Source: HK1 sp965202875 | GTDB taxonomy: Bacteria > Pseudomonadota > Gammaproteobacteria > HK1 | Reading direction: 5' to 3' | Length of the DNA stretch: 64,000 nt | Assembly: GCA_965202875.1 (NCBI GenBank) | Contig: OZ241870.1 | Span: forward strand, 248,001 to 312,000 | Shown: positions 34,999 through 44,194 of the stretch, piece by piece | How the letters are laid out: each line of letters opens with the position of its first letter | Position numbering within the stretch: the first letter of the stretch is position 1 | Notes under the pieces: generated by a model | What the model was told of the DNA's origin: nothing | Seen by the model: only the letters and a program-made list of their open reading frames with translations | Databases searched by the model: none | Made by a program: the position numbers and the translations under genes

Positions 34999-35670
34999 AT
35001 GATTCCTGCTGCGTTCGACTACCACCGTCCGGCCGATCTCTCCGGAGCGGTGCGGCTGCTTGCCGAGCACGGGGACGAGGCCCTGGTGGTCGCCGGGGGC
35101 CACAGCCTGATCCCGATGATGAAGCTGCGCATGGCGCAGCCCGGACACCTGATCGACCTCCGCGCGATCGAATCCCTGCGCGGGGTGCGCGTCGAGGGCG
35201 GCACGGTCACCCTCGGCGCGATGACCACCCAGGCCGAAATCATCGCCTCCGGGCCGCTGGCCGATGCCTGCCCGATCCTGCGCGAGGCCGCGTTGCAGAT
35301 CGCCGATCCGCAGGTCCGCAACCTCGGCACCGTCGGGGGCAACGCCGCCAACGGCGATCCGGGCAACGACCTGCCGGCCGTCCTGATGGCGCTCGACGCG
35401 CGCTACGTGCTGGAAGGCGCCGGCGGGCGGCGCGAGGGCGCGGCGCGCGAGTACTACGAGGGCGCGTTCGCCACCGCCCGCGATGACGGGGAGATCCTCA
35501 CCGCGATCCGTTTCGAGTCCCCGCCGGCCGGCCACGGCTGCGCCTACGAGAAGCAGAAACGCAAGGTCGGGGACTACGCCACCGCCGCCGCGGCGGTGAT
35601 CCTGGCCCGCTCGGGCGGGACCTGCACCCATGCTTCGTATGCCGGATTGTCCGCCACCGGCGCCGTCTCT
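34999..35670 (+). pseudogene. Aerobic CO-dehydrogenase-type FAD subunit (CoxM-like), 3'-truncated
   Basis: The FAD-binding domain is well kept: AFDYHRPADLSGAVRLLAEH, the first FAD loop AGGHSLIPMMKLR and the second TVGGNAANGDPGNDLPA. Full subunits are about 290 residues; here recognisable sequence ends near residue 220 (GGTCTHASYAGLSATGA) and the frame then runs as shadow through the start of the next gene. The expected C-terminal domain and partner genes (small Fe-S and large Mo subunits) are missing. A strong AAGGAGGAGAGGAGG-like site precedes the ATG, so a truncated product may still be made. Confidence 0.8.
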
Positions 35671-35675
35671 AGAAT
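35647..35675 (+). promoter_or_regulatory. Sigma-70-like promoter for the TauD gene, inside the coxM remnant
   Basis: TTGTCC (4 of 6 matches to the -35 consensus), 17-nt spacer, TAGAAT (5 of 6 matches to -10), ending 41 bp before the tauD-family ATG. A GGAGGA ribosome binding site follows at 35705-35710. Confidence 0.6.
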
Positions 35676-35716
35676 GGCCGTACATCGCGTCCCGTGCGTC
35701 TCCCGGAGGACCAGCC

Positions 35717-36598
35717 ATGGCCGCACCGGCACACACCGCCTGCGCGGACGTCACCGTCTCGAAACTCCATCCCCACGTCGGCGCGGAGATCACCGGCGTC
35801 GATCTCCGCCGCCCGCTCGACGAGGCGACCTTCGAGGTCATCCGGAAGGCGTGGCACCGGCACTCGGTGCTCGTGCTGCGCGATCAGCGCATCGACGACG
35901 ATCGGCAGGTCGAGTTCGCCAGGCGCTTCGGCCCGCTTGAGAAGACGACGTTCACCGTCGCGGCCGACAACCCTCACATCTACAAGCTCTCCAACGTCGA
36001 CGACGAAGGGAACGTCCTCCCCATCGGCACGAAGAAGCGCCTGTTTCTCGACGTCAACGCCCGCTGGCACACCGACAGCTCGTTCCGGCCGATCCCCGCC
36101 ATGGGTTCGGTCCTCTCCGGACGCAAGGTGCCCCGGAAGGAGCACGGCGACACCGCGTTCGCATCGATGCGGGTCGGTTACGAGACGCTACCCGACGAGA
36201 AGAAAGAAGCGCTCGAAGGTCTCGTCGCCGTGCACGACTACTCCTATTCGCTCAGCTTGTTCGGGAAAGGGCTCATCCCGCAGAACGAGGCCGATTCGGT
36301 CCCGCCGGTGCGCCACCCCCTGGTCCGCACACATGTCCCGACCAGCCGCAAGAGCCTCTTTGTCAGCGGACACATCGAGCGTATCGAGGGGATGCCGGTC
36401 GAGGAAGGTCGGGCGCTCGTCACCGAACTGATCGAATGGTGCACCCGGCCGGAGTACGTGTACCGGCATCGCTGGCGCCAACACGATCTGGTGATGTGGG
36501 ACAACCGGTGCGCCCTCCACCGCGCGACCGTGATTCCTGCCACCGAGCCGCGCCTGATGCACCGAGCCACCATCGCGGGCGAAGGCCCGGTACTCTGA
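35717..36598 (+). CDS. TauD/TfdA-family Fe(II)/2-oxoglutarate dioxygenase
   Basis: 293 residues. The iron facial triad is visible: WHTDSSF supplies the H-x-D and LHRAT the distal His, with the 2-oxoglutarate Arg in LMHRATIAG. VGAEITGVDLRRPL and VLVLRDQ are conserved N-terminal motifs. The family hydroxylates sulfonates, aryloxyacetates or other carboxylates; the extended middle loop suggests the alpha-ketoglutarate-dependent 2,4-D dioxygenase type, but the substrate is unknown. GGAGGA at 35705-35710 supports the ATG at 35717. Confidence 0.88.
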   Translation: MAAPAHTACADVTVSKLHPHVGAEITGVDLRRPLDEATFEVIRKAWHRHSVLVLRDQRIDDDRQVEFARRFGPLEKTTFTVAADNPHIYKLSNVDDEGNVLPIGTKKRLFLDVNARWHTDSSFRPIPAMGSVLSGRKVPRKEHGDTAFASMRVGYETLPDEKKEALEGLVAVHDYSYSLSLFGKGLIPQNEADSVPPVRHPLVRTHVPTSRKSLFVSGHIERIEGMPVEEGRALVTELIEWCTRPEYVYRHRWRQHDLVMWDNRCALHRATVIPATEPRLMHRATIAGEGPVL

Positions 36599-36749
36599 GC
36601 GCGCCTCCCGAGGGCGTTCCCGCGCATCCCGCGTTACGCCCGGGCGAAGCCGGGCGCCGCTCCTGCTTCACCGAACGGCCACCTCGCCCGCGACGGCGCG
36701 GCCTCCTCGCGGTCGTGCGGGGCTGACGATCCACGTACTGGAAGGGGGT

Positions 36750-37130
36750 GTGTACCGGGAGTCGGCGGAGAGTCGTGCATTTCCGGGGTGGGGTGCGGAG
36801 GAGGTGCACGTGTCGTTCAACGAGCGGGTGCGTTCGGCGGGGACGTGCGCGGTGCTGGAACGGGTGGGTGCGGCGTTGGGGGCGCGGGAAGGGACGGGGC
36901 CGGACGACGATCCGATGCTGCGTTCCCTGCGCGTCCGGAGCCGGGCGGAAGGCCGTGCCGGGATGGTGCGCGCGCTGCTGTCGTCGCGGGGCATCGGATT
37001 TTCGGAGGATTTCCCGGCCGACGTGCCCGGCCTGGCCGAATCACCGGAGACCGCCATCGTCGCGGCGGCGTTCGCCTGCGACAGTGAGCGCGATTTCCGC
37101 GCCCGCATCGTTCGTACCCCCGGTGGCTGA
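36750..37130 (+). CDS. Hypothetical protein
   Basis: 126 residues, beginning at GTG or a near codon (YRESAESRAFPGWGAEEVHV) with balanced composition: an alpha-helical middle (AGTCAVLERVGAALGAREG) and a C-terminal segment (ESPETAIVAAAFACDSERDF). I know no family. It stands alone, downstream of the tauD-family gene in the same direction. It might be a shortened form of a larger gene, because the frame is already in good-looking sequence before the start (IHVLEGG). Confidence 0.4.
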   Translation: MYRESAESRAFPGWGAEEVHVSFNERVRSAGTCAVLERVGAALGAREGTGPDDDPMLRSLRVRSRAEGRAGMVRALLSSRGIGFSEDFPADVPGLAESPETAIVAAAFACDSERDFRARIVRTPGG

Positions 37131-37620
37131 TCCTGCTGCTTCTTGCCACTGTTCCACGATGACTGCTTCGGACCGGTCAGCGTCGTCGTCCGGTTGCCCG
37201 GCGGCGGCCGGCTGCCCATGAGGTCGGCGCCCTCGCCGGCTCGTTCCCGCCCGTGCGACGAGAACCCTCGAACCCGGTGAAGGATGCGGCGTCCCTTGGT
37301 CGAGGCCGTCTTCGGGAAACTCGCGGAGATCGCCGGCGAGCTCGACCGGGCGGCCGAAGCCGGCGAAGCGCTCAGGAGCCCCGTGGCCGGGAAGGGCGAA
37401 CGCTCGGAGGAGGCGCTGGCCGCCCTTCTGGGCCGGTTGGCCGGGGCACGGTCGGGGCGCACCGCCTGGCCGCCCAGGCCTCAGGGATCACCTCGTTTCC
37501 GATGCCGAACAACTTCCGTAACTTGTTGATTCATAGATATTTCGATCACAGTTCAGGCAGATGACGATCCTGTGGAAGTGTCACAGAGGGCCGAAATCGC
37601 TCAGTCCAAGCAGGGTGTCT

Positions 37621-37649
37621 TGACGAAAACCCTTTATTTCAAGCTCGAA
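37621..37649 (+). repeat. 29-bp repeat, copy 1 (shared with 60412-60440)
   Basis: The sequence begins tgacgaaaaccctttatttc and ends aagctcgaa. It is identical, in opposite orientation, to 60412-60440. In frame it reads TKTLYFKLE in both places. It could be the end of a mobile element or the shared start of two broken genes. Confidence 0.8.
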
Positions 37650-37858
37650 GACGTCGCCCGCCGCCTCGTCACCGCGCAAGGCGGGGAGTTCGAAGCCACC
37701 ACCTACCCCCCTGCGGCAGCCGGTTCGGCTCCTGTCAGCCTATTGCCGCATCGTTTTTCTACGACGCAGACTCCGAGGTCCCGGCTCGCAGCGAACGCCT
37801 CGTCGCGGAGTTCCTGCCCGCGCGGGTGCGGCGCGCGCCCGGCAGGCAGGACCGAGAC

Positions 37859-37880
37859 CAGGAGTCCGGCCGGACTCCTG
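37859..37880. repeat. Perfect 22-bp palindrome
   Basis: caggagtccgg followed by its exact reverse complement ccggactcctg. It lies downstream of dppF, with T-rich tracts (tattttttccggctttttc) 20-40 bp away. It might form the 3' end of the dppDF transcript or be a protein-binding site. Confidence 0.6.
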
Positions 37881-37958
37881 TCCGCGATGGTGCGCAGGCG
37901 CGTATTTTTTCCGGCTTTTTCGCAAGGCCGTGACGGCCATGTCCGGGGTCCGGCATCC

Positions 37959-38903
37959 TCAAGCCCCGAGCCCCCCGATCTCCTCCAGCGAGTCCACCAC
38001 CGCGCGGTCGTAGCCGCGGCTCGCGCGCAGAAGCTGGCGGGTGTAGGGGTGGGCAGGGGTCCCGGTGCGTAGCCGGGCGACCTCCAGGGTCTCGACCACC
38101 GCACCGCACTGCATCACCGCGAGCGCGTCGCACATGTGGCTCACCACCGCGAGATCGTGGCTCACGAGGACGTAGGTCAGGCCGCGCTCGCGGCGTAGCC
38201 GCTGGAGCACGTTCAGCACCTCGGCCTGGATGGAGACGTCGAGGGCGGACGTGGGCTCGTCGAGCAGGACGACCTCCGGCTCGATGATCAGGGCGCGGGC
38301 GATGGCGATCCGCTGCCGCTGCCCTCCCGAGATCTGGTGTGGGTAGCGGAAGCGGAACGAAGCGTCGAGGCCGACCTCGGTGAGCGCGCGGACGATCCGT
38401 TCGTCCACCGCGTCGAGGCGATGCGCTCGCGCCGGCTCGCCGAGGATCTGATCCACGGTATGGCGCGGGTGCAGCGAGCCGCAGGGATCCTGGAAGACCA
38501 TCTGCACCCGGCGGCGGAAGCCCCGCGAACGCACGGCCCCGAGCCTCTCTCCGGCGAGCCGTACAAGACCGCCGGCACGTGCGACGTGAGGAAGCAGCCC
38601 GCCGAGCGCCCGCAGCACCGTGGTCTTGCCCGAGCCCGACTCTCCCACCAAGCCGAAGCTCGTCCCCGCATCGACGGTGAAGCTCACCCCACCCACGGCG
38701 CGCAACGCACGCGCGCCGTGCCCGAAGACCACGTCGAGCCCCGCCACCTCGATCATCGGTATCGGGACGTCGTTCATCGTCTCCGGATCGGATTCGAGCA
38801 CCGGCGGAACGGCGCATACGCCGCGCCCGAGGACGTCGGGAGGCTTCAACGTCTCGAGCACCGGCACCGGGCCTCTCCCATCGCTCCGTCGCCCGCCGCT
38901 CAT
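37959..38903 (-). CDS. dppF: Peptide ABC transporter ATPase (DppF/OppF type)
   Basis: 314 residues. Walker A GESGSGKTT, Q-loop FQDP, signature ISGGQRQRIAIARAL, Walker B VVLLDEPTSALD and the H-loop SHDLAV are present, followed by the peptide-family C-terminal motif HPYTRQLL. The N-terminus has a ~48-residue extension; an internal Met at about residue 43 (MNDVPIPMIEV) is a plausible alternative start. Overlaps dppD by 4 nt. Part of this gene is duplicated, inverted, at 48.3-48.9 kb. Confidence 0.92.
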   Translation of the reverse strand: MSGGRRSDGRGPVPVLETLKPPDVLGRGVCAVPPVLESDPETMNDVPIPMIEVAGLDVVFGHGARALRAVGGVSFTVDAGTSFGLVGESGSGKTTVLRALGGLLPHVARAGGLVRLAGERLGAVRSRGFRRRVQMVFQDPCGSLHPRHTVDQILGEPARAHRLDAVDERIVRALTEVGLDASFRFRYPHQISGGQRQRIAIARALIIEPEVVLLDEPTSALDVSIQAEVLNVLQRLRRERGLTYVLVSHDLAVVSHMCDALAVMQCGAVVETLEVARLRTGTPAHPYTRQLLRASRGYDRAVVDSLEEIGGLGA

Positions 38904-39742
38904 CGTGCCCAGGCCGGGTCGCGTTCGAGCACCGGCAGTTCGGCGCCGGCGCCCTCGATCCGCGGCCGACAGTTCAGCAGCCCTCGGGTATAGGGGTGTT
39001 CGGCGGCGTGCAGCGCGCTCGCCCTCAGCGTCTCCATCACCCGTCCGGCGTACATCACCAGCACGCGGTCGCAGAAGGAGGCCACCAGGTCGAGATCGTG
39101 GCTGATGAAGATGAGGCCGGCCCCGCGCCGGGTCACCAGATCGTCAAGGATCGCGAGCACCTGGAGCTGCACCGTCACGTCGAGCGCCGAGGTCGGCTCG
39201 TCGGCGATGATCAGGTCGGGCTCCGGGATCATCATCATCGCGATCATGATCCGCTGGCCCATGCCGCCGGAGACCTCGTGCGGCCAGGCGTCGAAGACGT
39301 GCTCCGGGTTGCGGATCCGCACCGCTTCGAGCATCCCGAGCGCCCGGGCCCGCGCCTCGCGCCTCGACGCCTTCGTGTGCACCCGGAATGCCTCGACGAT
39401 CTGCTCGCCGACGGTGATCACCGGATTCAGCGAGAACTTCGGGTCCTGCATGATCATCGAGATCCGCCCGCCGCGGATGGCGCGCATCGTGCGCTCATCC
39501 GCGCGCAACAGATCGACGCCGTCGAAGGTGAGCCTCTTTGCATCCACGCGCCCGTTGCGCGCAAGCAGCCTGAGCAGGGCACGCCCGGTCTGGGACTTGC
39601 CCGAGCCCGATTCGCCGACGATGCCGAGCTTCTCGCGCCTGAGCGCGAAGCTCACCCCTCGCACCGCCTCGACCGGACCGCGCGGGGTGTCGAAGGTGAC
39701 GCGAAGATCCTCGGCGACGAGGAGAGGCGCAGGATCGCTCAT
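38900..39742 (-). CDS. dppD: Peptide ABC transporter ATPase (DppD/OppD type)
   Basis: 280 residues from the ATG at 39742 (MSDPAPLLVAEDLRV). Walker A GESGSGKSQ, Q-loop MQDPKFSLNP, signature VSGGMGQRIMIAMMM, Walker B LIIADEPTSALD, and the C-terminal HPYTRGLL with the oligopeptide-family Cys-containing tail (GLLNCRPRI). Together with dppF it would energise a peptide permease. No permease genes adjoin it; dppA-B-C lie at 56.5-60.3 kb on the same strand and may be its separated partners (inference). Confidence 0.9.
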   Translation of the reverse strand: MSDPAPLLVAEDLRVTFDTPRGPVEAVRGVSFALRREKLGIVGESGSGKSQTGRALLRLLARNGRVDAKRLTFDGVDLLRADERTMRAIRGGRISMIMQDPKFSLNPVITVGEQIVEAFRVHTKASRREARARALGMLEAVRIRNPEHVFDAWPHEVSGGMGQRIMIAMMMIPEPDLIIADEPTSALDVTVQLQVLAILDDLVTRRGAGLIFISHDLDLVASFCDRVLVMYAGRVMETLRASALHAAEHPYTRGLLNCRPRIEGAGAELPVLERDPAWAR

Positions 39743-40130
39743 CGGCACTTGTCCGCAGCCTCCGCGAATCGAGCCCGTCACGGCCGGCCCGTTGCGGAGA
39801 TCTCGACCGGCGCCGCAAGGCAACAGGCTCCGACGTCATGGGACGGCGGTTTCCGGAGCTTCAGGGTATGATGGGCTGATCGTAGACGGTTGAAGGCGAG
39901 CCGCACAGCGCCTTTCCGCATCATCGACGGACAATGCGGGACGACCGGTTCCGGGGCCTCCGGGAGGGCTTCAACAGATGTCGTCCACTTCGTGGATCCA
40001 AAGCCTCCTCATGTACGCCCGGCGCGGGATCCGGGACGCCGGCGTCGCGTGCGCCGTGATGCCGGCCAAGCGTTCGGGCATGATTCCAGCAGGACGGCCC
40101 CCGCCGGGCCACCCATACGGAGCGACGGCC
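39743..40130. other. No gene recognised (388 bp)
   Basis: Divergent intergenic region between dppD and the outer-membrane protein. The upstream extension of the latter's frame (from 39978) is possible but has no signal-peptide character. No clear promoter or repeat seen. Confidence 0.4.
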
Positions 40131-40988
40131 ATGACGCAGGAGCACCCGAGGGCCGCTTTCGGCCGCGGCTTCAACACGCGGCGTCTTGCCGCTGTCGTCC
40201 TTCCGGCCTTGACGATGCTCGCAACCCCCGGCCCCTCGTGCGCCGAAGGCGGCACGACCGTCGATGGAGCCGGGATCTACGCGGGCGCCTTCGCCGGCCT
40301 GGGCCGGGCGGACAATCGAATCGTCGACGTCGACGGCTTCGCGAATTGGGGGAATCCCGGCTGGACCGTCGATTATGGCGATACCGGGTTCGTGGGCGGC
40401 GCCCTGATCGGGAAGAGGTTCAAGGTGGCCGGAACGCCTCTCAGGGTCGAGATCGACGCCATGGTCGGTGGCCTGTCGGCGAGGACGAATCGGCTCGACC
40501 CTCCAAGGCTGGCGGCAGACGGCGTGAGGCCTGTCGGCGGGGACGAGACGGCGGTGTCGAAGTTTCGATGGCTCACGACGGCACGCGCCGGAGTCGAACG
40601 GACCTTCGGGCGCACGACGGTGTTCGCCACCGCCGGGCTGGCCGCGGCCCGGAGCGATCAATCGGTGACCGATCTCGATCGCTCCCTCGACCCCGACACC
40701 GGCCGGCCGACGCCGTGGAGACGGAACCCCGACGATTCCTTCCGCAAGGGCTCGACGGACGTCGGCTGGGTGATCGGGATCGGCCTGGAGACCCTCTTGT
40801 CCGATTCCTGGACGCTACGGCTCGACGGCTCGTATCTGGATTTCGGAAGGGAGTCCCATTCCGTGAACCGTTCCGCCGACAACCGTTGCTGCGGGCCGGA
40901 GACCCCTCGGAGACCCGCCGCGTACCAGGTCGAAAACAAGCTCGGCATCGTGCGTCTGGCCCTCATCTACCGGCTCGGCGGCCCGTAG
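40131..40988 (+). CDS. Outer-membrane beta-barrel protein (OmpA-like/porin family)
   Basis: 285 residues. A signal peptide (RRLAAVVLPALTMLATPG, cleavage near PSCAEGG) precedes alternating Gly/aromatic beta-strand sequence: GIYAGAFAGLGRADNRIVDV, GFVGGALIGKRFKV, ARAGVERTFGRTTVFATAGL and a final strand KLGIVRLALIYRLGGP. The layout is like 8-stranded outer-membrane proteins, with long acidic surface loops (DNRIVDVDGFANWGNPGW; RSADNRCCGPE). The double Cys in a loop is unusual. The chosen ATG opens the signal peptide. No enzymatic motif. Function may be adhesion or structure. Confidence 0.75.
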   Translation: MTQEHPRAAFGRGFNTRRLAAVVLPALTMLATPGPSCAEGGTTVDGAGIYAGAFAGLGRADNRIVDVDGFANWGNPGWTVDYGDTGFVGGALIGKRFKVAGTPLRVEIDAMVGGLSARTNRLDPPRLAADGVRPVGGDETAVSKFRWLTTARAGVERTFGRTTVFATAGLAAARSDQSVTDLDRSLDPDTGRPTPWRRNPDDSFRKGSTDVGWVIGIGLETLLSDSWTLRLDGSYLDFGRESHSVNRSADNRCCGPETPRRPAAYQVENKLGIVRLALIYRLGGP

Positions 40989-41161
40989 CGGGCGAGCTCG
41001 GGATTCGATTCGGGACATGATCGGGAGGAGGCGCCGTCACGATCCCCTGGGCAGGCTCCGCGGCGACATGGCCTTGTTCCGTTCTTCCGGCGAATGGCCG
41101 TCGGCCATGGGCGCCCGAGAGGAATAGCCGTCCAGAAAGCGCGGAGGTCCCGGGCAACACC

Positions 41162-42487
41162 ATGCGAAACGCCACCCGCCTCCTTCTCGACGAGTCCCAT
41201 GCCGAGGTCGGCCGGGACGATATCCCCGCCGTCTTCAGACTCCGGCAACGCTTCCCCCGCCCCATCGAGCCGGACATCCCCGCGGCGGTGCGCCGCGAGA
41301 TCGCGCCCTTCCTCGCCGATGTCGAAGCCGGCCAGCGCATCGCGGTGACCGGTTCGAGCCGGGGGATCGCGAATCTGGCGCTCGTGGTGCGCGAGTGCGT
41401 GAGCGCATTGCGCGAGGCCGGCGCCGATCCCTTCGTCGTCCCCGGCATGGGCAGCCACGGGGGGGCGACGGCGCAAGGGCAGGTCCGCGTGCTTGACGAC
41501 ACCAACGGCATCACCGAGGCGAGCGTCGGATGCCGCATCGAATCGAACATGGAAGTGGTGCGGATCGGGACCACCACCTCCGGCTTCCCGGTGTTCCAGG
41601 ACAAGCTCTGCCACGACGCCGACGGGGTGCTCGCCGTCAACCGGGTCAAGCCGCATACGGGTTTCACCTGCCGGGTGGAAAGCGGCATCTGCAAGATGCT
41701 CGTGATCGGCCTCGGGAAGCAGGCCGGTGCATCGAAGATCCATCAGCAGTCGTTGCGCAAGGGCATGGACCGTCTCGTGCTCGAAGCGGCGCGCATCGTC
41801 GTCGAATCGAGCCGACCCCGGCTCGTCGGCGCCATCGCGCTGGTGGAGAACGCGTTCAAGGAGACCGCCGCCGTCAAGGGCGTGCCGATCGGGAGCTACG
41901 ACGCCCTCGTCGAGGCGGAAGGCGCGTTGCTCGAACGGGCGTATGCGCTCCTCCCGCGCCTCCCCTTCGAGGATCTCGACGGACTCATCGTCGACGAGAT
42001 CGGCAAGAACGTGAGCGGGTCGGGCATGGACACCAACGTCATCGGAAAGAAGGCGGGCCTCACGACGCCGCGGATCGGCGCCATCTACGTGCGCGGACTC
42101 ACCGAAAACACCCACGGCAACGCCATCGGGCTCGGCAACGCCGACGTCATGCCGCGCTCCCTGCTCCCTCGTGTCGATCTCAACTCGACGTACATGAACG
42201 CGTTCACCGCCAGACGCCTCTCGATCTGCAAGATCCCGATGCTCGTGGAGAACGAGCTGCAGGCAATGCAGATCCTGCTCAACTTCCGCGCCGAGGAGGA
42301 GCCGGACTCGTTGCGGCTCGCGTGGGTCCGCAACACCTCGACGCTCCACGAGCTGTGGGCGTCGGCGGCGTTGCTCGACGAGGCCCGCGCCGACCCGCGC
42401 ATCGAGATCCTCACCGAGCCCGCGCCCATCGCCTTCGACGACGCGCTCGCCCTCGTGCCGCCGCATCTCGGCGGCGCTCCGGCTTGA
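41162..42487 (+). CDS. Lactate racemase-like protein (LarA N-domain / DUF2088)
   Basis: 441 residues. The motif GMGSHGGATAQGQVRVL corresponds to the nickel-pincer-nucleotide racemase region (His-rich loop) of LarA/DUF2088 proteins, and VNRVKPHTGFTCRVESGICKML is a second conserved block. LarA enzymes use the NPN cofactor to racemise or epimerise 2-hydroxy acids. No larB/C/E cofactor genes are nearby, so either they are elsewhere or this homologue has another role. The ATG at 41162 leads straight into conserved sequence. Downstream DNA is a group II intron remnant starting ~100 bp after the stop. Confidence 0.72.
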   Translation: MRNATRLLLDESHAEVGRDDIPAVFRLRQRFPRPIEPDIPAAVRREIAPFLADVEAGQRIAVTGSSRGIANLALVVRECVSALREAGADPFVVPGMGSHGGATAQGQVRVLDDTNGITEASVGCRIESNMEVVRIGTTTSGFPVFQDKLCHDADGVLAVNRVKPHTGFTCRVESGICKMLVIGLGKQAGASKIHQQSLRKGMDRLVLEAARIVVESSRPRLVGAIALVENAFKETAAVKGVPIGSYDALVEAEGALLERAYALLPRLPFEDLDGLIVDEIGKNVSGSGMDTNVIGKKAGLTTPRIGAIYVRGLTENTHGNAIGLGNADVMPRSLLPRVDLNSTYMNAFTARRLSICKIPMLVENELQAMQILLNFRAEEEPDSLRLAWVRNTSTLHELWASAALLDEARADPRIEILTEPAPIAFDDALALVPPHLGGAPA

Positions 42488-42586
42488 AGATGCCTTCGGC
42501 GGCGGCATTGCCGGCGGAACGCCACCGAGCAGCGTATGGCGTTTGTCCCTGCCGATTTGCAGATTTCTTGTCGACCTGTGCCGGGT

Positions 42587-42614
42587 AGCCGCGGGCGGGT
42601 ACCCGCCCGCGGCT
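42587..42614. repeat. Perfect 28-bp palindrome at the 3' end of the intron remnant
   Basis: agccgcgggcgggt followed by its exact complement acccgcccgcggct. It follows the putative domain V on the minus strand and may be a modified domain VI or a terminator hairpin at the insertion site. Confidence 0.65.
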
Positions 42615-43512
42615 CCCATGGATCCGGACGTGCCCCATTCGAGCATCCGGCTCCTCGGGCCATGGACTCGCTACGCAACGGTACATACTGTGCACTACGC
42701 ACACTTGGGGGAGGGGATAGGTCTTGCGCAGCCTGCCGAATCGCTCCCACGTCATCCGCCCGCGCCAAGCGCCGGTCCGGCCACTTGCGCCATCGCCTCT
42801 CGGCTTCGTATCGGAAGCGTTGCAACGCTGTGGCGTTCCCGGTGATTCCGTAGCAGGCACAGTGGCCTCGCAGCTTGCGGCTCAACGCCGCGTGCTGGTC
42901 TCGCACACTCCAATGACGATGCGCCCGGCACCACTGGCCCGCCGTCTTCAGCGACCGGCTCAGGCGGTCCCCCGATTCAAGCACTCGGAGCCTGCCCCGG
43001 CAGGCAGCAAGCCGGGGGCAGGCCTTGGCGGTCTTGCGCTTCACCACCCATCGCCCCTTCCCGGAGCGTCCCCAATAGTGGGTGAACCCCAACGTCGTGA
43101 AGCTGCGCCCGCGCCGTGTGCCTCCACGCGGGCGCTTGTCCGGGCGGCGAGCGTCCACCCGCCGGGTCTTGTCCGGGTGCAGGCGCAGTCCGTACCTCTC
43201 CATCCGCCTCGCCCGCACCTCCGACAGGTTCGCCTCCAGGTCCGCCTCGTAGTGCGCCGCCCTCACCCCGTCCACACCCGCCGCCGCATCCTTGCGCACC
43301 CGCCGGTACGCCTCGCCCATCCACTCCGCATCGATGGGGTGTGCCGGCGTCGTCAGCACCATCCCCCGATTCAAGCTCTCGGGGGCAGGCCCCGGCTCCC
43401 TCCGGGCCAGCTCCCCTCCCTTGCCTTGTCGCGTTGAGATGACCTCCCGGCCCAACGTCCCCGCCCTCTGTCCCTCCGCACGCTCCACCCCCGGTCGGCC
43501 CCTTCCCTCCAC
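42600..43512 (-). pseudogene. Group II intron reverse transcriptase/maturase with internal deletion
   Basis: The N-terminal RT segment is present (TTPAHPIDAEWMGEAYRRVR, AAAGVDGVRAAHYEADLEAN) and joins directly to the end of the palm and the maturase domain (RYGLRLHPDKTRRVD, FTTLGFTHYWGRSGKGRWV, SRKLRGHCACYGITGNATAL, RWRKWPDRR). The fingers/palm core, including the catalytic Y-A-D-D motif, is missing, an in-frame deletion of some 200 residues by comparison with intact relatives. Enzyme activity must be lost. The open frame continues past the maturase as shadow. The intron 5' RNA region lies upstream to about 44080. Confidence 0.85.
42621..42653 (-). ncRNA. Probable group II intron domain V
   Basis: On the minus strand gagccggatgctcg, a short internal loop, then cacgtccggatc. 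This folds into the ~34-nt hairpin typical of group II domain V (G-A-G-C-C-G-G-A-T ... G-T-C-C-G-G-A-T-C), just downstream of the reverse-transcriptase ORF, where it is expected. Confidence 0.6.
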
Positions 43513-44100
43513 CGGGTCCCTTCAGGTCAGGTTCCCCGGCTTCCTCGGTACTGCCGGCCGACTCCGACCCCCGCTTCCGCGGGGGCAGGCTTCTCGCTTC
43601 CCCTCCCGCCCCGCTTCGTCTCCTTCGCTCGGCAGGACCACCGCTTGCGCCCCCCCTTCGCTCCCCCAGAGACGAGCGCACTCCCCGAGGACCCGGACCA
43701 TTTTGCGCGGCGCCCGCGCCGCGTCTCCGGCGATGGAGAAGACGAGACCTCCCAGGTTTGGGCGACCCTTGCACACATGCCCCGCTCCCAGACCCCGGCG
43801 GTGCGCCGGCCCCTGACCCCTTCGGGACCGGCGCTGGTGTCTTCCGCTCAACCGACGGCGTCGACCCCGCAAGAATTTACTTCCGGGGCTCCATCACGCG
43901 GCCTGCGCGCTCCTTGTGTACGCTTCGCAGCCGGGGTCACCCCCGCACCACGCAACACTCGGTTCCGGCCGGGGGCCAGCCTTGGCCGGTCAGGACTCTC
44001 ACCTGCCGGGTCGCATCGAAGGTTTCCGCCATGTCTCTCCTTCTACATGCCTTCCCCCTTCACCAGGCTTCGCCTGGCGCAACAGTCCCTTCCACATATG
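43513..44100 (-). ncRNA. Probable 5' structural region (domains I-IV) of the group II intron
   Basis: This stretch has no credible gene and lies directly upstream of the RT remnant. Reading the minus strand, its outer end has gttgcgccaggcgaagcctgg, reminiscent of a group II 5' end (GTGYG-type) and a short stem. The exact boundary cannot be fixed by eye. Confidence 0.4.
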
Positions 44101-44194
44101 AAGGATGAATAACGCAACGAAGGCTGTTATGAAAACAAATCCGCAAGCAGGAAGCGTGCCCCCAATTGAAACACCAGACAGCGAGCGGTTTTCG

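Larger units (their letters stand above)
37131..37958. other. Scrap region with repeat and palindrome; no complete gene (828 bp)
   Basis: Contains a small helical ORF (37284-37529 plus, RRPLVEAVFGKLAEIAGELD), unrecognised; an AT-richer stretch near 37500-37650 with the 29-bp repeat listed separately; and a perfect palindrome at 37859-37880. The segment 37785-37832 (reverse strand) resembles 48868-48915. I see no intact coding region. Confidence 0.4.

Noticed and set aside
42085..42599. Tail of the RT/maturase open frame
   Set aside because: It overlaps the intact lactate-racemase-like gene on the other strand and has no maturase sequence.
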